A stretch of DNA of 64,000 nucleotides from Cryoendolithus antarcticus (lineage: Eukaryota; Ascomycota; Dothideomycetes; Cladosporiales; Cladosporiaceae). The notes below the pieces were generated by a model. The model ran no database searches. It was not told the DNA's origin and saw nothing but the letters and a program-made list of their open reading frames with translations. Location of the stretch: positions 434,001-498,000 of the forward strand of contig NAJO01000008.1 of NCBI GenBank assembly GCA_002077065.1, given 5' to 3'. Below, piece after piece: positions 19,674 to 30,800 of the stretch (positions are counted from its first letter, which is position 1; the number at the start of each line of letters is the position of its first letter). The position numbers and the translations under genes were made by a program.

Positions 19674-22600
19674 TCAGCCCGCCACGCCAGCGGCAGGAGG
19701 GGCTGTCGCACCGCCTTGTTGTTGCTGTTGCTGAGCCGTAGCGGCCTCCTGCGCAGCGACAACAGCTCTCCGATCTGCCTCTTCGACGACGGTCTTGACG
19801 ATGGCTTGTTCTTCGGGCGAGAGGGCAGCGGTGAGCTGGGCGTAGAGCTGAGGTTGAGCTTCGGAGAGATCTGTAGTACTGTCAGTGACGTGCTGCGAAC
19901 AGAATCTGTGGATGTATCAGCATACCTTGCAGGGCCGTCTTGAACGTGCTGTACGGCTCCATCTGGTCCAGCGGCGTTTCCAGTAGGCTCTCTTCCTCCA
20001 GCTCATCGTCCCCGTCATCATCGCCAACAGCGGCATTGAACTTTGATGCCTGCTGTGACAAGAAGTCAAGGTACGCCGTACTCTCGTCCTTGACATCGGC
20101 AGCCTCCTCAGTCTCTTCATGATCCCAGTCCTCGCCCTCCCACTCCTCTTCTTCCTCATCATCGTCATCGTATTCGCCGCCAAGCCCGAAGTCATCCTCT
20201 TTCTGCGCCTCCTCTCGATTCTTCAGCGCAGCAGGCAGAGTCTGGAATAACCGCACAATACCCTGTAGCAATCGCGGCCAGCCCTGCTGGACGCTATGTG
20301 GTACCTCATCGCCGCGCAAAGTGAGCAGCTGTGTGATCGCGCCAATCGACAACTTCTTATCATGCACCCGCGTAAAGCTATCGATGCTCGAGAACCACAG
20401 ACTGAAAAATTTATTTGTCCAGCCATTCGCTTCCAGCACATTGATGGCGAGTCGCGGGTTGTAGTACAGCCCGTTGATCACCATCTCCATGAGGTGTATG
20501 CGGTACGACTTCACTTTCAGCTCGTCGTTGAGTAGGATGTGCATGGCTAGCGACATGAACTCGGGAATGTAGGCGTCGATCCCACCTCGCAGGTTCAGCA
20601 TCAGGATCTCAGCCAGCTTGCAGCCGCATATCCGGTCTACACCGCCGACCTTCTCGTCCTTGAAGATCGTTCGGATCATGTCCATGATCGCATCGAGGTA
20701 TTGCTGCTTTTCGAGGAGTGTTCGCCAGCCGTAGTTGACGAAGTTCTCGAGTGCTGGAAGCATGTCTTCGAGGTAAAGCTCGGCTCCAGCCTTGAAAGTG
20801 CGGTGTATGAGCTCAAATGCTTGCCACATGGTGGGTGAGATAACTTTCGCTGCGAAGGTACAGCTGTCAATGATCTCGAACACCTCATTGTATAGATCGT
20901 AGAGCTTGTGCTCCAGTGTGATCGTGATAACAGGCATGAGGATGGTCTCCAGATGTGCCAAGACATCGGGCGTGCTTTCTAGGGTGAGTATGAGTGTTCC
21001 GATGGTCTGCAGCACACCAAGTGCTGTGATGCTTTTGTCGTCCAGGAAGTCGCCGTAGTCTGCGTCACCCTCCTTCGAGTTGTTCCGCTCGATCAGTTCG
21101 CGGACTATGCGAACGTATGTATCTCGCAGCTGCTCACTCAGCGCCACAGCGAACGGCGTAAGCTCCGCAGCAAAGACCTCGACAAAGTCTTCCATCACGT
21201 TGGCCAGCGCATCAACATCCACTTCATTCGCAAGCTTCAGCAGCTGTTGCATGATCTGTGGTATATTTTGCTGCATCATCGTCCGTATCGGGTCGTGTCT
21301 GATCAACGGCTGCAGTGCGAGCGCTGCCTCTACTCGCACAGGCAGGTCTGGATCCGCCATCGACTCCAGTATATTTCTGTAGATGATCGTGAGGTTATTA
21401 GGATCCTTGAAGTCCAGCGACTCGAACTTCTCCAGTGTGTCGCATGCTCGTGCACGTAAGAAACCGTGTGGACTCCTGAACTCAGGGAAGACATGTCGCA
21501 CGAAGAAGTACTCGACCTGGTCTGCGATCGGACTCTTCTTCCCCAGGATGACGCTCGATAGCGTACCTATCATGCGCAGAGCACCCTCCTTTTCTCTCGG
21601 ATTCTTCTGATCGTCCGGCGCTGACTCGTAGATGCTGACGATATTGTTAATGAACGTCAGAATCTCGAATGTCTGTTTCCGCCGAGCTTTCGTGAGTGTG
21701 ATCAGGAAGTTCGTGGCTGCGACGTCGGGTGAAGAGACTTCCTCGTAGAAGTTGAGCTTGCGGTGCAGGTACTCCGCCGGCTCTTCCTCGAATTGTACCA
21801 GATCCTCATCGGATTGACACAGCACTGGGAAAACCAAGTGCTCGATCAGCACTGGCATGTGAGGTTTCAGATTGTCCCACATTGTCTTCGGCTTCACGCA
21901 CTCGTCCAGGAAAGCCAGTGTATGTGACAGACAAGGCTTGCTGAGCCAGACTGTCTTTTGCACCCATAGCTCCACCTGCCTCAGATATCCCTTCAATATT
22001 TCCGGCGCGAACGTCGTGATAAACGTCTTGGCCACCTCGCTGTAGTCCTCTCCGCTCCCCTTTTGCAAGCTCGCCGGGTTGCCGTACCGCACGAACAGCC
22101 TATTGAGATTCACGTATGACCACTTTTTGCACTTCCACCAATGGTTCAGCTCCCGCTCGTCCACATCCTCCAGCATCGAGTTCTCGGGTGGTGTCTTCTC
22201 GACTACACGCAAGAAGAGTGAACACCAGTCTACCATCGCCTGATGTGACCGCAACTGCATCGGTAGCTCGAAGTATATCGCATGCTTGTACGCCTTGAGC
22301 ACTGTCCGCAGCATCTCCGCAGCCTCCAAGCTCGTCTCATTGACCAACCCATTTCCGATGGTCAGTAGTCGCGGGAACGTAGCCTCGACGATCTTGTCAA
22401 AGTCCGCCCTACTGTCTCCAAGCTTGAAGCGGTACGTCCTGCAGATCGCCAACAAGCACTGTAGTCCTGCGAACACGGACGGCATATCGGAACCATTCAG
22501 CAGCTGAGTCGTAATCTGCACGAAGTCGGGCCAGTCCTTGGGGAAATCCGAATGAAGGATCTTCTGAAGCGCGACTACGAGCTGTGCGCGGGTGTTTGGA

Positions 22601-23021
22601 GCGGCGACTGCCAGGATCGGAACAAGTCGTGATCGTACGGCAGCTTTCTCCTGCTCAGAGATGGCCGTATTGGATGCATCATCGCTCTTCGACCAGCCTT
22701 TGTTGACGCGATTCTTGAAGTAGACCGTAGCTATGTGACAGGACGTCAGCTCTCTCCCCTCCCCTATACTCTCGTCTGAAGTCATTCCCCATACCTGACA
22801 GTCTGATGTTAGGCTCCTGTTCTGTCTCCAGTATACTCAGTAGCGTGTCCAAGAATCCGGCATTCTCCTCGGCCTATACAATATATCAGCGACCTCCCCA
22901 CATCCCATGTGAATCCTCGGTTTGTCCATACTGTCTTCAACTCCCCCTCCGCCTGCCTCCGAATCTCTGTATTCGCATCGAGGGTAGCCCGGATGCGCTC
23001 CCTCAAGCCAGCAGCATCCAT
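19674..23021 (-). CDS. Importin-beta family karyopherin (importin-7/8 type)
   Basis: Four exons on the minus strand (23021..22932, 22873..22795, 22730..19926, 19870..19674) give 1056 aa, close to the size of importin-7/8 and of yeast Sxm1/Nmd5. Exons 1-2 form the importin-beta N-terminal (RanGTP-binding) domain: MDAAGLRERIRATLDANTEI then RRQAEGELK, LSILETEQEPNIRLSATVYF and FKNRVNKGWS. The large exon is a continuous alpha-helical repeat region with the Cse1-like segments HSDFPKDWPDFV, HWWKCKKWSYVNLNRLFVRY and VLVIEH-type HEAT helices. A very acidic stretch (DDDDEEEEEWEGEDWDHEE) lies near the C-terminus, as in importin-7/8. The last exon adds a Gln/Ala-rich tail. The protein carries cargo such as ribosomal proteins or histones into the nucleus. 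I cannot distinguish SXM1 from NMD5, so no symbol is given. Confidence 0.93.
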
Positions 23022-23505
23022 TTTGGTGGCCAGATTTTACAAGATTCTCAGGCCTTAGCCAGTCAGTGCTTGTCACTCCAGATCTAGCATCCAGGCGAAT
23101 AGAAGAACGGTATGGAACGATGTCAACAAAAGTGTCATGCGATGCGATCACAAATCCGCGGGACGTGCTGGAGCTTCGAGCGTGTTGGACGTGGTTCCTG
23201 CCAAGACAAAACTAAGGTTTGGGTGTTTCACATTCACTTCACGGAGACACGTGGGGGAGGAGAGCCTGAGGCTTCACATGAGCGGGAGTAAGACGAGGCT
23301 CGGTACTGGACGATGCTCTCAGAAGCATGTTTGCTACCAGCGCATACTGCAGTGCGCCGTAGAGTAGCCTTGTCGCGTGGCCGTGCGTGGCCGAGAGTGT
23401 TTCATACCCGTTATGCAACCATTTGCCGGCTAAACACCCTCTATCATCCTTGCCCATGCCATGCGCTCCAAATACTAACACGCTCATCTCCCCAACAGCC
23501 TGTCG
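23022..23505. other. Intergenic region between importin and SKI2
   Basis: This lies between the importin start and the SKI2 stop, both on the minus strand. No gene was recognised. It should hold the importin promoter and the SKI2 3' UTR. Confidence 0.4.
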
Positions 23506-26500
23506 CTACATATACAAACTCGCCGTCGCACAAATATCCCGCTTAATCAACTCCTGACAACTCTGCATCTTAGCAAACAGCGTTGGATCTCCAATAATCC
23601 TCGCAGCATTCTTGCACTCCCTACAAGTCTCGTCCAGCCGCGTGATAACCCTCACAATAGTCCCCTCGAGCACATCAGTCAGATCTGTGATTCGTGAGAA
23701 GGGCATGCCTCTCGCCCACTCATACACAACCTCGACGAGCCCAAAGCGGGGCCTTGAGACAAAGTCGTTGCTGTCGTCGGAGGACAGGATGACTTGGTGT
23801 AAGGTCTGGTAGCGATTGACGTTCTCGGAGATCTTAATGATGGTTTCGATTCCCTTCTCTAGTGCGGGCGTGAGGTTAGGAGAGGAGTCAGTCCGTTCCT
23901 GGAAGACGAAGGAGGAGAGGAGAGCGACGATCTCTTCGGGCTCGTACTCAGCTAGGACATTCTCCAATATCAGCTCGGTCAGCACAAGCTCGTCAGCGGA
24001 ATGAATTTCGCAGGCTACTTTGCCTTTGAGCTCTACGCGCGAGTTGTCGTCGATGAAGCCGAGGTCTTTGAGGACTGAAATACGCTGTTGGTAGTCTGGC
24101 AGGAGCTGGAGGTTCTGATCGGACATGAGGCTGCGGATGCTGTCGATTTTGTCTTTGATAATCCATTGGTCGTGAGCCATGGCGAAGTGGCGTGGGAAGT
24201 TGGGGCAATGAATGCAGGCACATTGCTGGGCGAGCGTCGCGAAACGTAGGCGATCGTCGAGGAGGTTGCGTACAGTCATCGCTTTGAGCCACTTCAAGTG
24301 ATCGAGCTCGTTCCAAGTGGATGAGGCCCATGATGAGCAAAGCTGGAGCAAGTCTGCTTTAGCTTTGGCCCATTCTGTAGGTTCCTTGCGCATGACAGCG
24401 TTGACATCCATCTGTAAGTGATTTGCAGTAAGCGCTTCAATATCGTTGACTGGCACAGTAGTCAGTCGTAGGTCCATCTCTGCATCCGTCTGTGGCAACG
24501 CAGTGAAGTGCCGGCGGAATCGCGGTAGGAAAGGTAAGAAGTCGGCATCTTGTCGCTTTGTCTTCTTCTTGTACGCCACCTCGAGAGTCTGTACGCCGGC
24601 GTTGGCACCTCTTGAAGCGCCTTCACGGAGCAGCACTCCAACTGTCCGCACGCCGTTCTGGTTCTTGAAGACGATGATACGCTTTGGCTGAAACATCCTG
24701 CGGCCGACAGGAGTACCCAACATAGCCAGATGTAGGTCCTGCGTGTACTGCTCGAACATCACACTCGCATCATGGCATGCCTCAATGTCCTTATCGCAAG
24801 TCTCGCAGGACTCCCGCTTGACTTTTGCTAGATCCGCTTCGGAAAGCCTGATCTGTTTTTCATGCTCAGGGAGCAGAGCTTGCGTGGCATTCTCGGAGAA
24901 GGAGCGCTTGATCATCTCCTCGATTTTGAGAGCTTCAACACGTAGCAGATTGAGGATCATGTTATACGTCAGACGGAACTGCGAACGTAGCTTAGTAGGC
25001 TCGCCGAGCATCATCTGTCGCAGTCTCCCAGCAGGTGGTGCTTCCTCGGCGCCGGCGCTGACCAGCAGGACATATCCCACTGTGTCGAGACCTCGCCTGC
25101 CGGCGCGACCAGCCATCTGCGTATACTCGCCTGGCAGCAGGTCGCGGAAGCCTTTGTTGTCAAACTTGCGAAAGCCCGAGAAGACGACAGTTCTGGTGGG
25201 CAGATTGAGACCCATTGCGAAGGTTTCAGTGGCAAAGAGGACTTTGACGAGTGTCTTCGCGAAAAGGATCTCGACGCACTCCTTAACGATCGGCAGCAAC
25301 CCACCATGATGCACTGCAATACCGCGACTCAGCAACTCCCTTATGCGTCGGATCTGCGGCAGGTCCCTGTCATCCGCCTTCAGCCGAGCTAGTGACTTCT
25401 CCAAGATCATGTGCGTCGCGCTCTTTTCTGCAGCATTACTGAAGTCCAAGTTCGACAAGGCATCAGCATTCTCTTCGCAGCGCTTCTTCGAGAAGACGAA
25501 GATACAGCACGGGAGCAATTCCTCCTTCTTCAGGTGCTGCACTAGATGGACCCACAAAGTCTTGTCTTGCGCCGCAGATGTTCGTCCGCCGCCTCGTCCG
25601 GTCCGAGCAATGTTGCCTTGACCGCGAGTTGCAGGTGCACCACGACCTCTTTGCTGCGCTCCGCCGCGTTGCGCCGGCCCTCCGCGGGGCGCACCACCTC
25701 TGCCTGCCGGCCCTCCTCGAGCATTGCCTCTGCCTCCACGACCTGCGGCTACAGCAGCGTCTTCCTTTTCTTTTGCCTTCGCCTCTGCCGCAATGATCTT
25801 GTCACGCCCACTTAGTGCGTCGTTGGCATCCTTCCAGCCCTTCTCCAAGAAATGCTTGTTTTCGTCCACGATCTTTATCATTCGCTTGTCGGCCCACAGG
25901 TAGTGAGCTAGTGGCACAGGTCGTTTGGGCGTCGAGATGACATAGATGTCCTTCTTCTTTGTCCTGCCAACCCATGAGGCGAATTCGAAGGTATTGGGTA
26001 CTGTTGCTGATAGCATAATCAACGTAACATGCTCCGGCAACATGATGATGACTTCCTCCCAGACCACACCACGCTCTGAATCATTCACGTAGTGCACCTC
26101 ATCGAAGATGACGAACTCTACGTCTCGGATCAGGTCAGCTCCGCGATACAGCATACTCCGCAAGATCTCAGTGGTCATGATGAGACAGCTCGCCTCAGGT
26201 CGGATCTGCACATCTCCTGTCAAGATTCCCACATCGTCAAACTCCAATCGAAAGTCTCTGAATTTCTGATTGCTCAATGCCTTGATTGGTGAGGTGTAAA
26301 TAGCCTTCGTCATGTGCTTTGCCGCAAGTGCAATGGCGTATTCTGCTACTACCGTCTTGCCGGCAGAGGTATGTGCTGCCACGAAAACAGAGTCGCCGTT
26401 CTCGAGATGGTACACAGCTTCCTTCTGGAATGTGTCAAGCTCGAACGGCCAAGTTCTTGCCATGTCAGGTACCAGGTCCTTGAAGTTAGCGATGTCGCGA

Positions 26501-27372
26501 TTGACGTCCACCATGTGAGCCCACTCTCGACCTCCATGCTTATTACGCGCAGAGAGAAGTGGTGCATGTGGCGCGAGTGCTGGGAACTCAACAGGAAGCA
26601 GTGCATCAACTTCCTCCTCGCTTCCCTCATCGTCGGAAGTCACGTCGGCATCACCATTCGCCTCATCCGCGCCATCGACCCAATTAGCCTCATCCTTCTG
26701 CTCTGTCTCCTCCTCCAACACCCTCTCCACTTCCTCCGCCGCATCATCTTCCGCTTTCTCAGCCTTCTCCGGCAATCTGAGTCCCCTCTCAAACCCTGGC
26801 GGCACACTCAGCAGCCCACCCTCGGCTGCAAAATCGATCACTCGATCAAGCTTACTCGCCTTCCGTCCTCCGTTGACTTCCCTTGCAGCCAGAAACTCAT
26901 CCTCGGCAGCCGCAGTTGCCTCAACGCCCTCTAGCCCTCCAGGAGCGAACGGATAGAACCCCGCAGCACCTCTCACGAATTCCGCTCGATTCGCTGGCTT
27001 TCTCAGCAGAGAGGTTGAATTCTTCGCCGTAGCGCTGTTAGCAGGTACTGTGACTTCCTTGTAGCCTGTCACGCGTCCTTCGAGCCCTTCACGCGTGAAG
27101 CGGATGATAGTCCGAGTTTGAGTTGGAGCCAGGCTGAAGAGCTCGGAGTAATTCGTCGGTGCGTCCCAGCGTTGTTGGAGCTTATTGAGCCATTGCGGGG
27201 AGAAAGATGTGGAGGGTGTCAGAAAGTCAATTTCTAGTTGCTGCTTCACTTCATCTGGCGTCCTGCGCAGGCGTGTGCGTGGTTTGGGGTCATCAAGAAT
27301 AGAGTCGATGCTTTCGATCTTGTCTGCACCGACCCTGAGCCTCTCGAAGGCCGACGTCAAGGAGTCGTCCAT
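23506..27372 (-). CDS. SKI2: SKI complex RNA helicase SKI2
   Basis: One exon encodes 1288 aa, the normal Ski2 length. It is a DExH RNA helicase that feeds mRNA into the cytoplasmic exosome with Ski3 and Ski8. Motifs in order: Walker A AAHTSAGKTVVAEYA (about residue 334), DEVH in FVIFDEVHYVND (about 423), LSATVPN, the second RecA domain with VFVFSKKRCEE-type IFVFSKKRCEENADALS, AVHHGGLLPIVKE, and motif VI QMAGRAGRRGLD (about 755). A Gly/Arg-rich segment (about residues 542-600, many RGG/GRG units) sits between the RecA domains; yeast Ski2 also has a Gly/Arg-rich stretch here. The arch domain contains a Cys cluster (CETCDKDIEAC), and the C-terminal helical domain ends LIKRDICATASLYM. Mtr4 is excluded by the long N-terminal Ski3-binding region (SPQWLNKLQQRWDAPTNY). 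Confidence 0.95.
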   Translation of the reverse strand: MDDSLTSAFERLRVGADKIESIDSILDDPKPRTRLRRTPDEVKQQLEIDFLTPSTSFSPQWLNKLQQRWDAPTNYSELFSLAPTQTRTIIRFTREGLEGRVTGYKEVTVPANSATAKNSTSLLRKPANRAEFVRGAAGFYPFAPGGLEGVEATAAAEDEFLAAREVNGGRKASKLDRVIDFAAEGGLLSVPPGFERGLRLPEKAEKAEDDAAEEVERVLEEETEQKDEANWVDGADEANGDADVTSDDEGSEEEVDALLPVEFPALAPHAPLLSARNKHGGREWAHMVDVNRDIANFKDLVPDMARTWPFELDTFQKEAVYHLENGDSVFVAAHTSAGKTVVAEYAIALAAKHMTKAIYTSPIKALSNQKFRDFRLEFDDVGILTGDVQIRPEASCLIMTTEILRSMLYRGADLIRDVEFVIFDEVHYVNDSERGVVWEEVIIMLPEHVTLIMLSATVPNTFEFASWVGRTKKKDIYVISTPKRPVPLAHYLWADKRMIKIVDENKHFLEKGWKDANDALSGRDKIIAAEAKAKEKEDAAVAAGRGGRGNARGGPAGRGGAPRGGPAQRGGAQQRGRGAPATRGQGNIARTGRGGGRTSAAQDKTLWVHLVQHLKKEELLPCCIFVFSKKRCEENADALSNLDFSNAAEKSATHMILEKSLARLKADDRDLPQIRRIRELLSRGIAVHHGGLLPIVKECVEILFAKTLVKVLFATETFAMGLNLPTRTVVFSGFRKFDNKGFRDLLPGEYTQMAGRAGRRGLDTVGYVLLVSAGAEEAPPAGRLRQMMLGEPTKLRSQFRLTYNMILNLLRVEALKIEEMIKRSFSENATQALLPEHEKQIRLSEADLAKVKRESCETCDKDIEACHDASVMFEQYTQDLHLAMLGTPVGRRMFQPKRIIVFKNQNGVRTVGVLLREGASRGANAGVQTLEVAYKKKTKRQDADFLPFLPRFRRHFTALPQTDAEMDLRLTTVPVNDIEALTANHLQMDVNAVMRKEPTEWAKAKADLLQLCSSWASSTWNELDHLKWLKAMTVRNLLDDRLRFATLAQQCACIHCPNFPRHFAMAHDQWIIKDKIDSIRSLMSDQNLQLLPDYQQRISVLKDLGFIDDNSRVELKGKVACEIHSADELVLTELILENVLAEYEPEEIVALLSSFVFQERTDSSPNLTPALEKGIETIIKISENVNRYQTLHQVILSSDDSNDFVSRPRFGLVEVVYEWARGMPFSRITDLTDVLEGTIVRVITRLDETCRECKNAARIIGDPTLFAKMQSCQELIKRDICATASLYM

Positions 27373-27897
27373 AGCGAGGCTAGCCGTCTACCGTAGCTTC
27401 GTGAACGCAGTGGTCGTGGGTTAGAGTGGCCGTGGTGGCAAGTTCCACAAGTGAAGTGTTGTTTGCATCGATGTGATTTGCCACTGTCTGGCGGGCGCTA
27501 GCGGCTGGCCTTATTTGAGGCAATGCGTTTTCGAGATTGCCCCAAATCTCAGGATTTATAGAATCGGCATATCCAAGATACAAACCATTCATGAAGAGCC
27601 GCGACCAATGCAGGAACATACAGAGAGCGACACTGTACAATCGTACAGTTGACAGCGCTTTATGACATTAAAGGCGGCCTCAAGCCTCTACAGCTTGTAT
27701 GTATACTATGTGCCACCCAGCCACTCATATCTACAGTAACGCCCCATCCTATATGCCCAACAGTGTCCAGCGCCAGTTGCATACCCATACGCCATGCCTA
27801 CCAGCAATCGCCCACGCAGCATCCAATAGTATGAGCATATGCACACCTTCTCTCCGCCAAAGAATATTAACATTAGACATAATTCTGATCAGCCTCC
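27373..27897. other. Intergenic region upstream of SKI2
   Basis: This spans from the SKI2 start to the stop of the DUF1765 gene, both on the minus strand. No supported gene; it probably holds the SKI2 promoter and the DUF1765 3' UTR. Confidence 0.4.
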
Positions 27898-30800
27898 TTA
27901 GGCCGGTCGCTTGAAGACTTCTACACCCAACGTGGGCGTCTCGACAAGCTTGTTACTGGGCACGCCTTCCTTCACTCTTCTGTCGAAGAAGCTCTGACAT
28001 TCGCCCACGATCAACATCCATTCTGCTAGCGCACGGCCGGTGTACTTTGCGTGTACCTTATCGAGGCCCAGCGGCTCAGTGGCCTGAGCGTGGAACATTC
28101 CATCCGCACGGGTCGACTTCGATTGCAGATACTGTTGTGCTGCTAATGGTAGCCGCGGCGGTAGCAGGCGTAGTGGACCTGGCGCCTTCGCGTTGTTCTG
28201 GAACTCCAGCGAGAACTTGAAGCTGAAGTTGCGGTGCTGAGGTGGACTGACGGTTGCAGCCCGATCTTTCTCGTCCACAGCGGTGCTCTCGCGCGTACGG
28301 GTGATCTGCAGATCTTCGGTCGCTGCGCGCTGGAGTGGTCCTCCTATCGTTGCTGCCCGCGTTGGCGGTCTCGTCTGAGTCTGCATCTCTTTCACTTTGA
28401 TCGCATCTTGACTCCTTGACCTCGTCTTCGAACCCAGCATGTTGCGGAAGAAGCCCCGAAGACCTTTGACAGGCTCGATCTCGGAGTCAGAGGTCGACCT
28501 CGTGCTCTCTGGTCGTTCGCTGAGCTCAGCCGCGGATGACAGAGGTATCAAGCGTTTCGGCGTAGCTGGCTGCGAAGGTGCTGGCGAAGCTGCAGGGACT
28601 ACATTGTCAAGCGACAAGTACGTCGCTCCCGTGTTGACTTGTGTATCAGTGCGGATGATCAGCAGACGTCTGCTGGGCGCGGGGTTGCACGGGTTCGTCG
28701 CAGGTAGCTGGGTGTGATTCCCGTTTGCTTGTTGTCGAAGCCACAGGTAATGGCACCAGGCTTGCTGAAGTCGATCGTAAAGCGTATTGTACACACGAAG
28801 ATCTGTGATCATGGCCTCGCCATCGTATCGTCCAAGTCGCCAGCACAACAGTCGCATGTAGTACGCCCGCACCATCGGGCACCAGTGATTGAACCTGCTC
28901 GTGAAAACTCCAGGCTCAAGCAGGAGATTGATGCAGATATCGGTCTTGCGGCTGTTGTCGGCGACCAGTGTGTTCCAGATCGTGTAGAGGAATGTGTACA
29001 GTCTAATTTCGGTGATTGTGTTTTCGCTGTTGATCATGCGTCGGCAAACAGTGGTCCAGAAGGTTGAGTCGATCATTGACCCTTCCGACTCATCGCTCGC
29101 TTCGAATTTGACAAGTATCACTAGAGCCTCTTCCAAGAAATCCAGTAGCGTGTAGCATGCGGAGTGCTCGAATGCTGATGTTCCGCGTGCCGCGGTCTGC
29201 AGCAAATCGTTGAACGACTCAGCGAACAATTGCCGTGCAAGAGGATGATCTCCGGTCCGATCAGACAAAAAGTCCCGTATCAGCATGATCAGGCGATTCT
29301 CAGCCATAAGTCGCTTTGCATTTGCGGGCAGTACAGGGATGGCAGACACGACCGCATCGGGCTCCATCATCACGTCGTCGAACGTAGGAGACGGTCCAGC
29401 TTGGTTGATCAGGCCTGACGCAGGCACATCCGGCGCATGTGGCGGTAGATCTCTGTGTATAGTGGAGTCCAGATTCGTCAGTATTTGTGCGTGTACGAGC
29501 AGCAAGCCAGGGGCACACATTCGCTCCTTTTTCGAGGAGTGCTGTGGTAGAAAGTCCGTGACCAGAATGTGAAATTGCTTGACGAAGACGTAGAATAAGT
29601 CACTCTCTCGGCCCGTCCATCGCTCGAGCCAAAATCCCCACCAATGGATGTGATTAGTTCCGAGTGGAAGTGGCGGTGGTGTGCGAAGCTTTCGCATCAG
29701 CTTCATCAAGGATCCGAAACCCAAATTGTGTGTTGCAGGCGGGAAGCCCGACACTATGTAGTCGGAGACGTCTGCTACGGTGTCGAACTTGCCAACGCCG
29801 GCTTCGGACAGGACTCGGCGCAAGGTGTCCATTGGCAGGTCCCACAGTCTGACCAGCACATCTGCCATCCCTGGTACAAACATGAAGGCGTAGGCGCAGG
29901 CTTTTCCACAGAATGTCACCAAGCTGGCAGAAGCATTCCGCAGCGACATCTTGTCCACGACAAATGCCATCTGTGAGCTCAGATTCTGCACGAAGATATT
30001 CCGCACGTTGTGGTTTACCGAGTCGATAAGGAAGTCAGACTGCCCAGACGAGAGTGAAGTCGTCGATCGACTCTTCGGACTTAATGTGCCATTCATGCGT
30101 TGCTTCAGAGGGCAGAATGGCGAAGGTGCCAGTCGCCACTCAGGTCGCTCCATGATGCCTGAGATGCCATCTAAGATGACTGGTCTGTCAGTACCTGAGA
30201 TTGACTGGTTGTTCCGGCCGTGCAGCATCTCAATCAGCCCAGTCCACCACTTGTTCAGTATATTCGCTCTTCGATCTAGAACCTCCGGCCGCGGACTGGT
30301 GTTCGACGGATGTGTTGCGTATTGCCGCAGGAAAGGCAAGAGTGAACTTCGCACAACGTTCGCCTTGAACGCCACTGACTTCGATGAGAACTTGGCGTAA
30401 TCTGCGTCGAGCGCCCTGAAGACACTCCAAAGCTCGTCCTTTTTCCTGACAATTGGTATGCCGTGAGATGTGTGTGTTCGCTCGCTTGTTGATAGCAATC
30501 TAGGCATCGGTGCCGCCCGGTCAAAGTGCGACGCATGATTCAAGAACGTTGGCAGCCTATCGGTGGAGAACGATTTCGGTAGCGCTGGCACAGGTGGCAC
30601 GTTCGGGAGAGCACTATCATCCTGGCTTGCACCCTTGAAGATGATGCTTGTTGGTCGAGCAAGCTTATGTCGAAGCGTAGACTTCCGAGCAACTGGTGCT
30701 GGGCGCTCCGGAGCTCCCATTTGACCCACACTGCCATCTTCCTGGTTGTCCTTGTGGCCCTTCTTCTCTTTCAGTGACTTTCCGGTATCTCTTCGCTTGA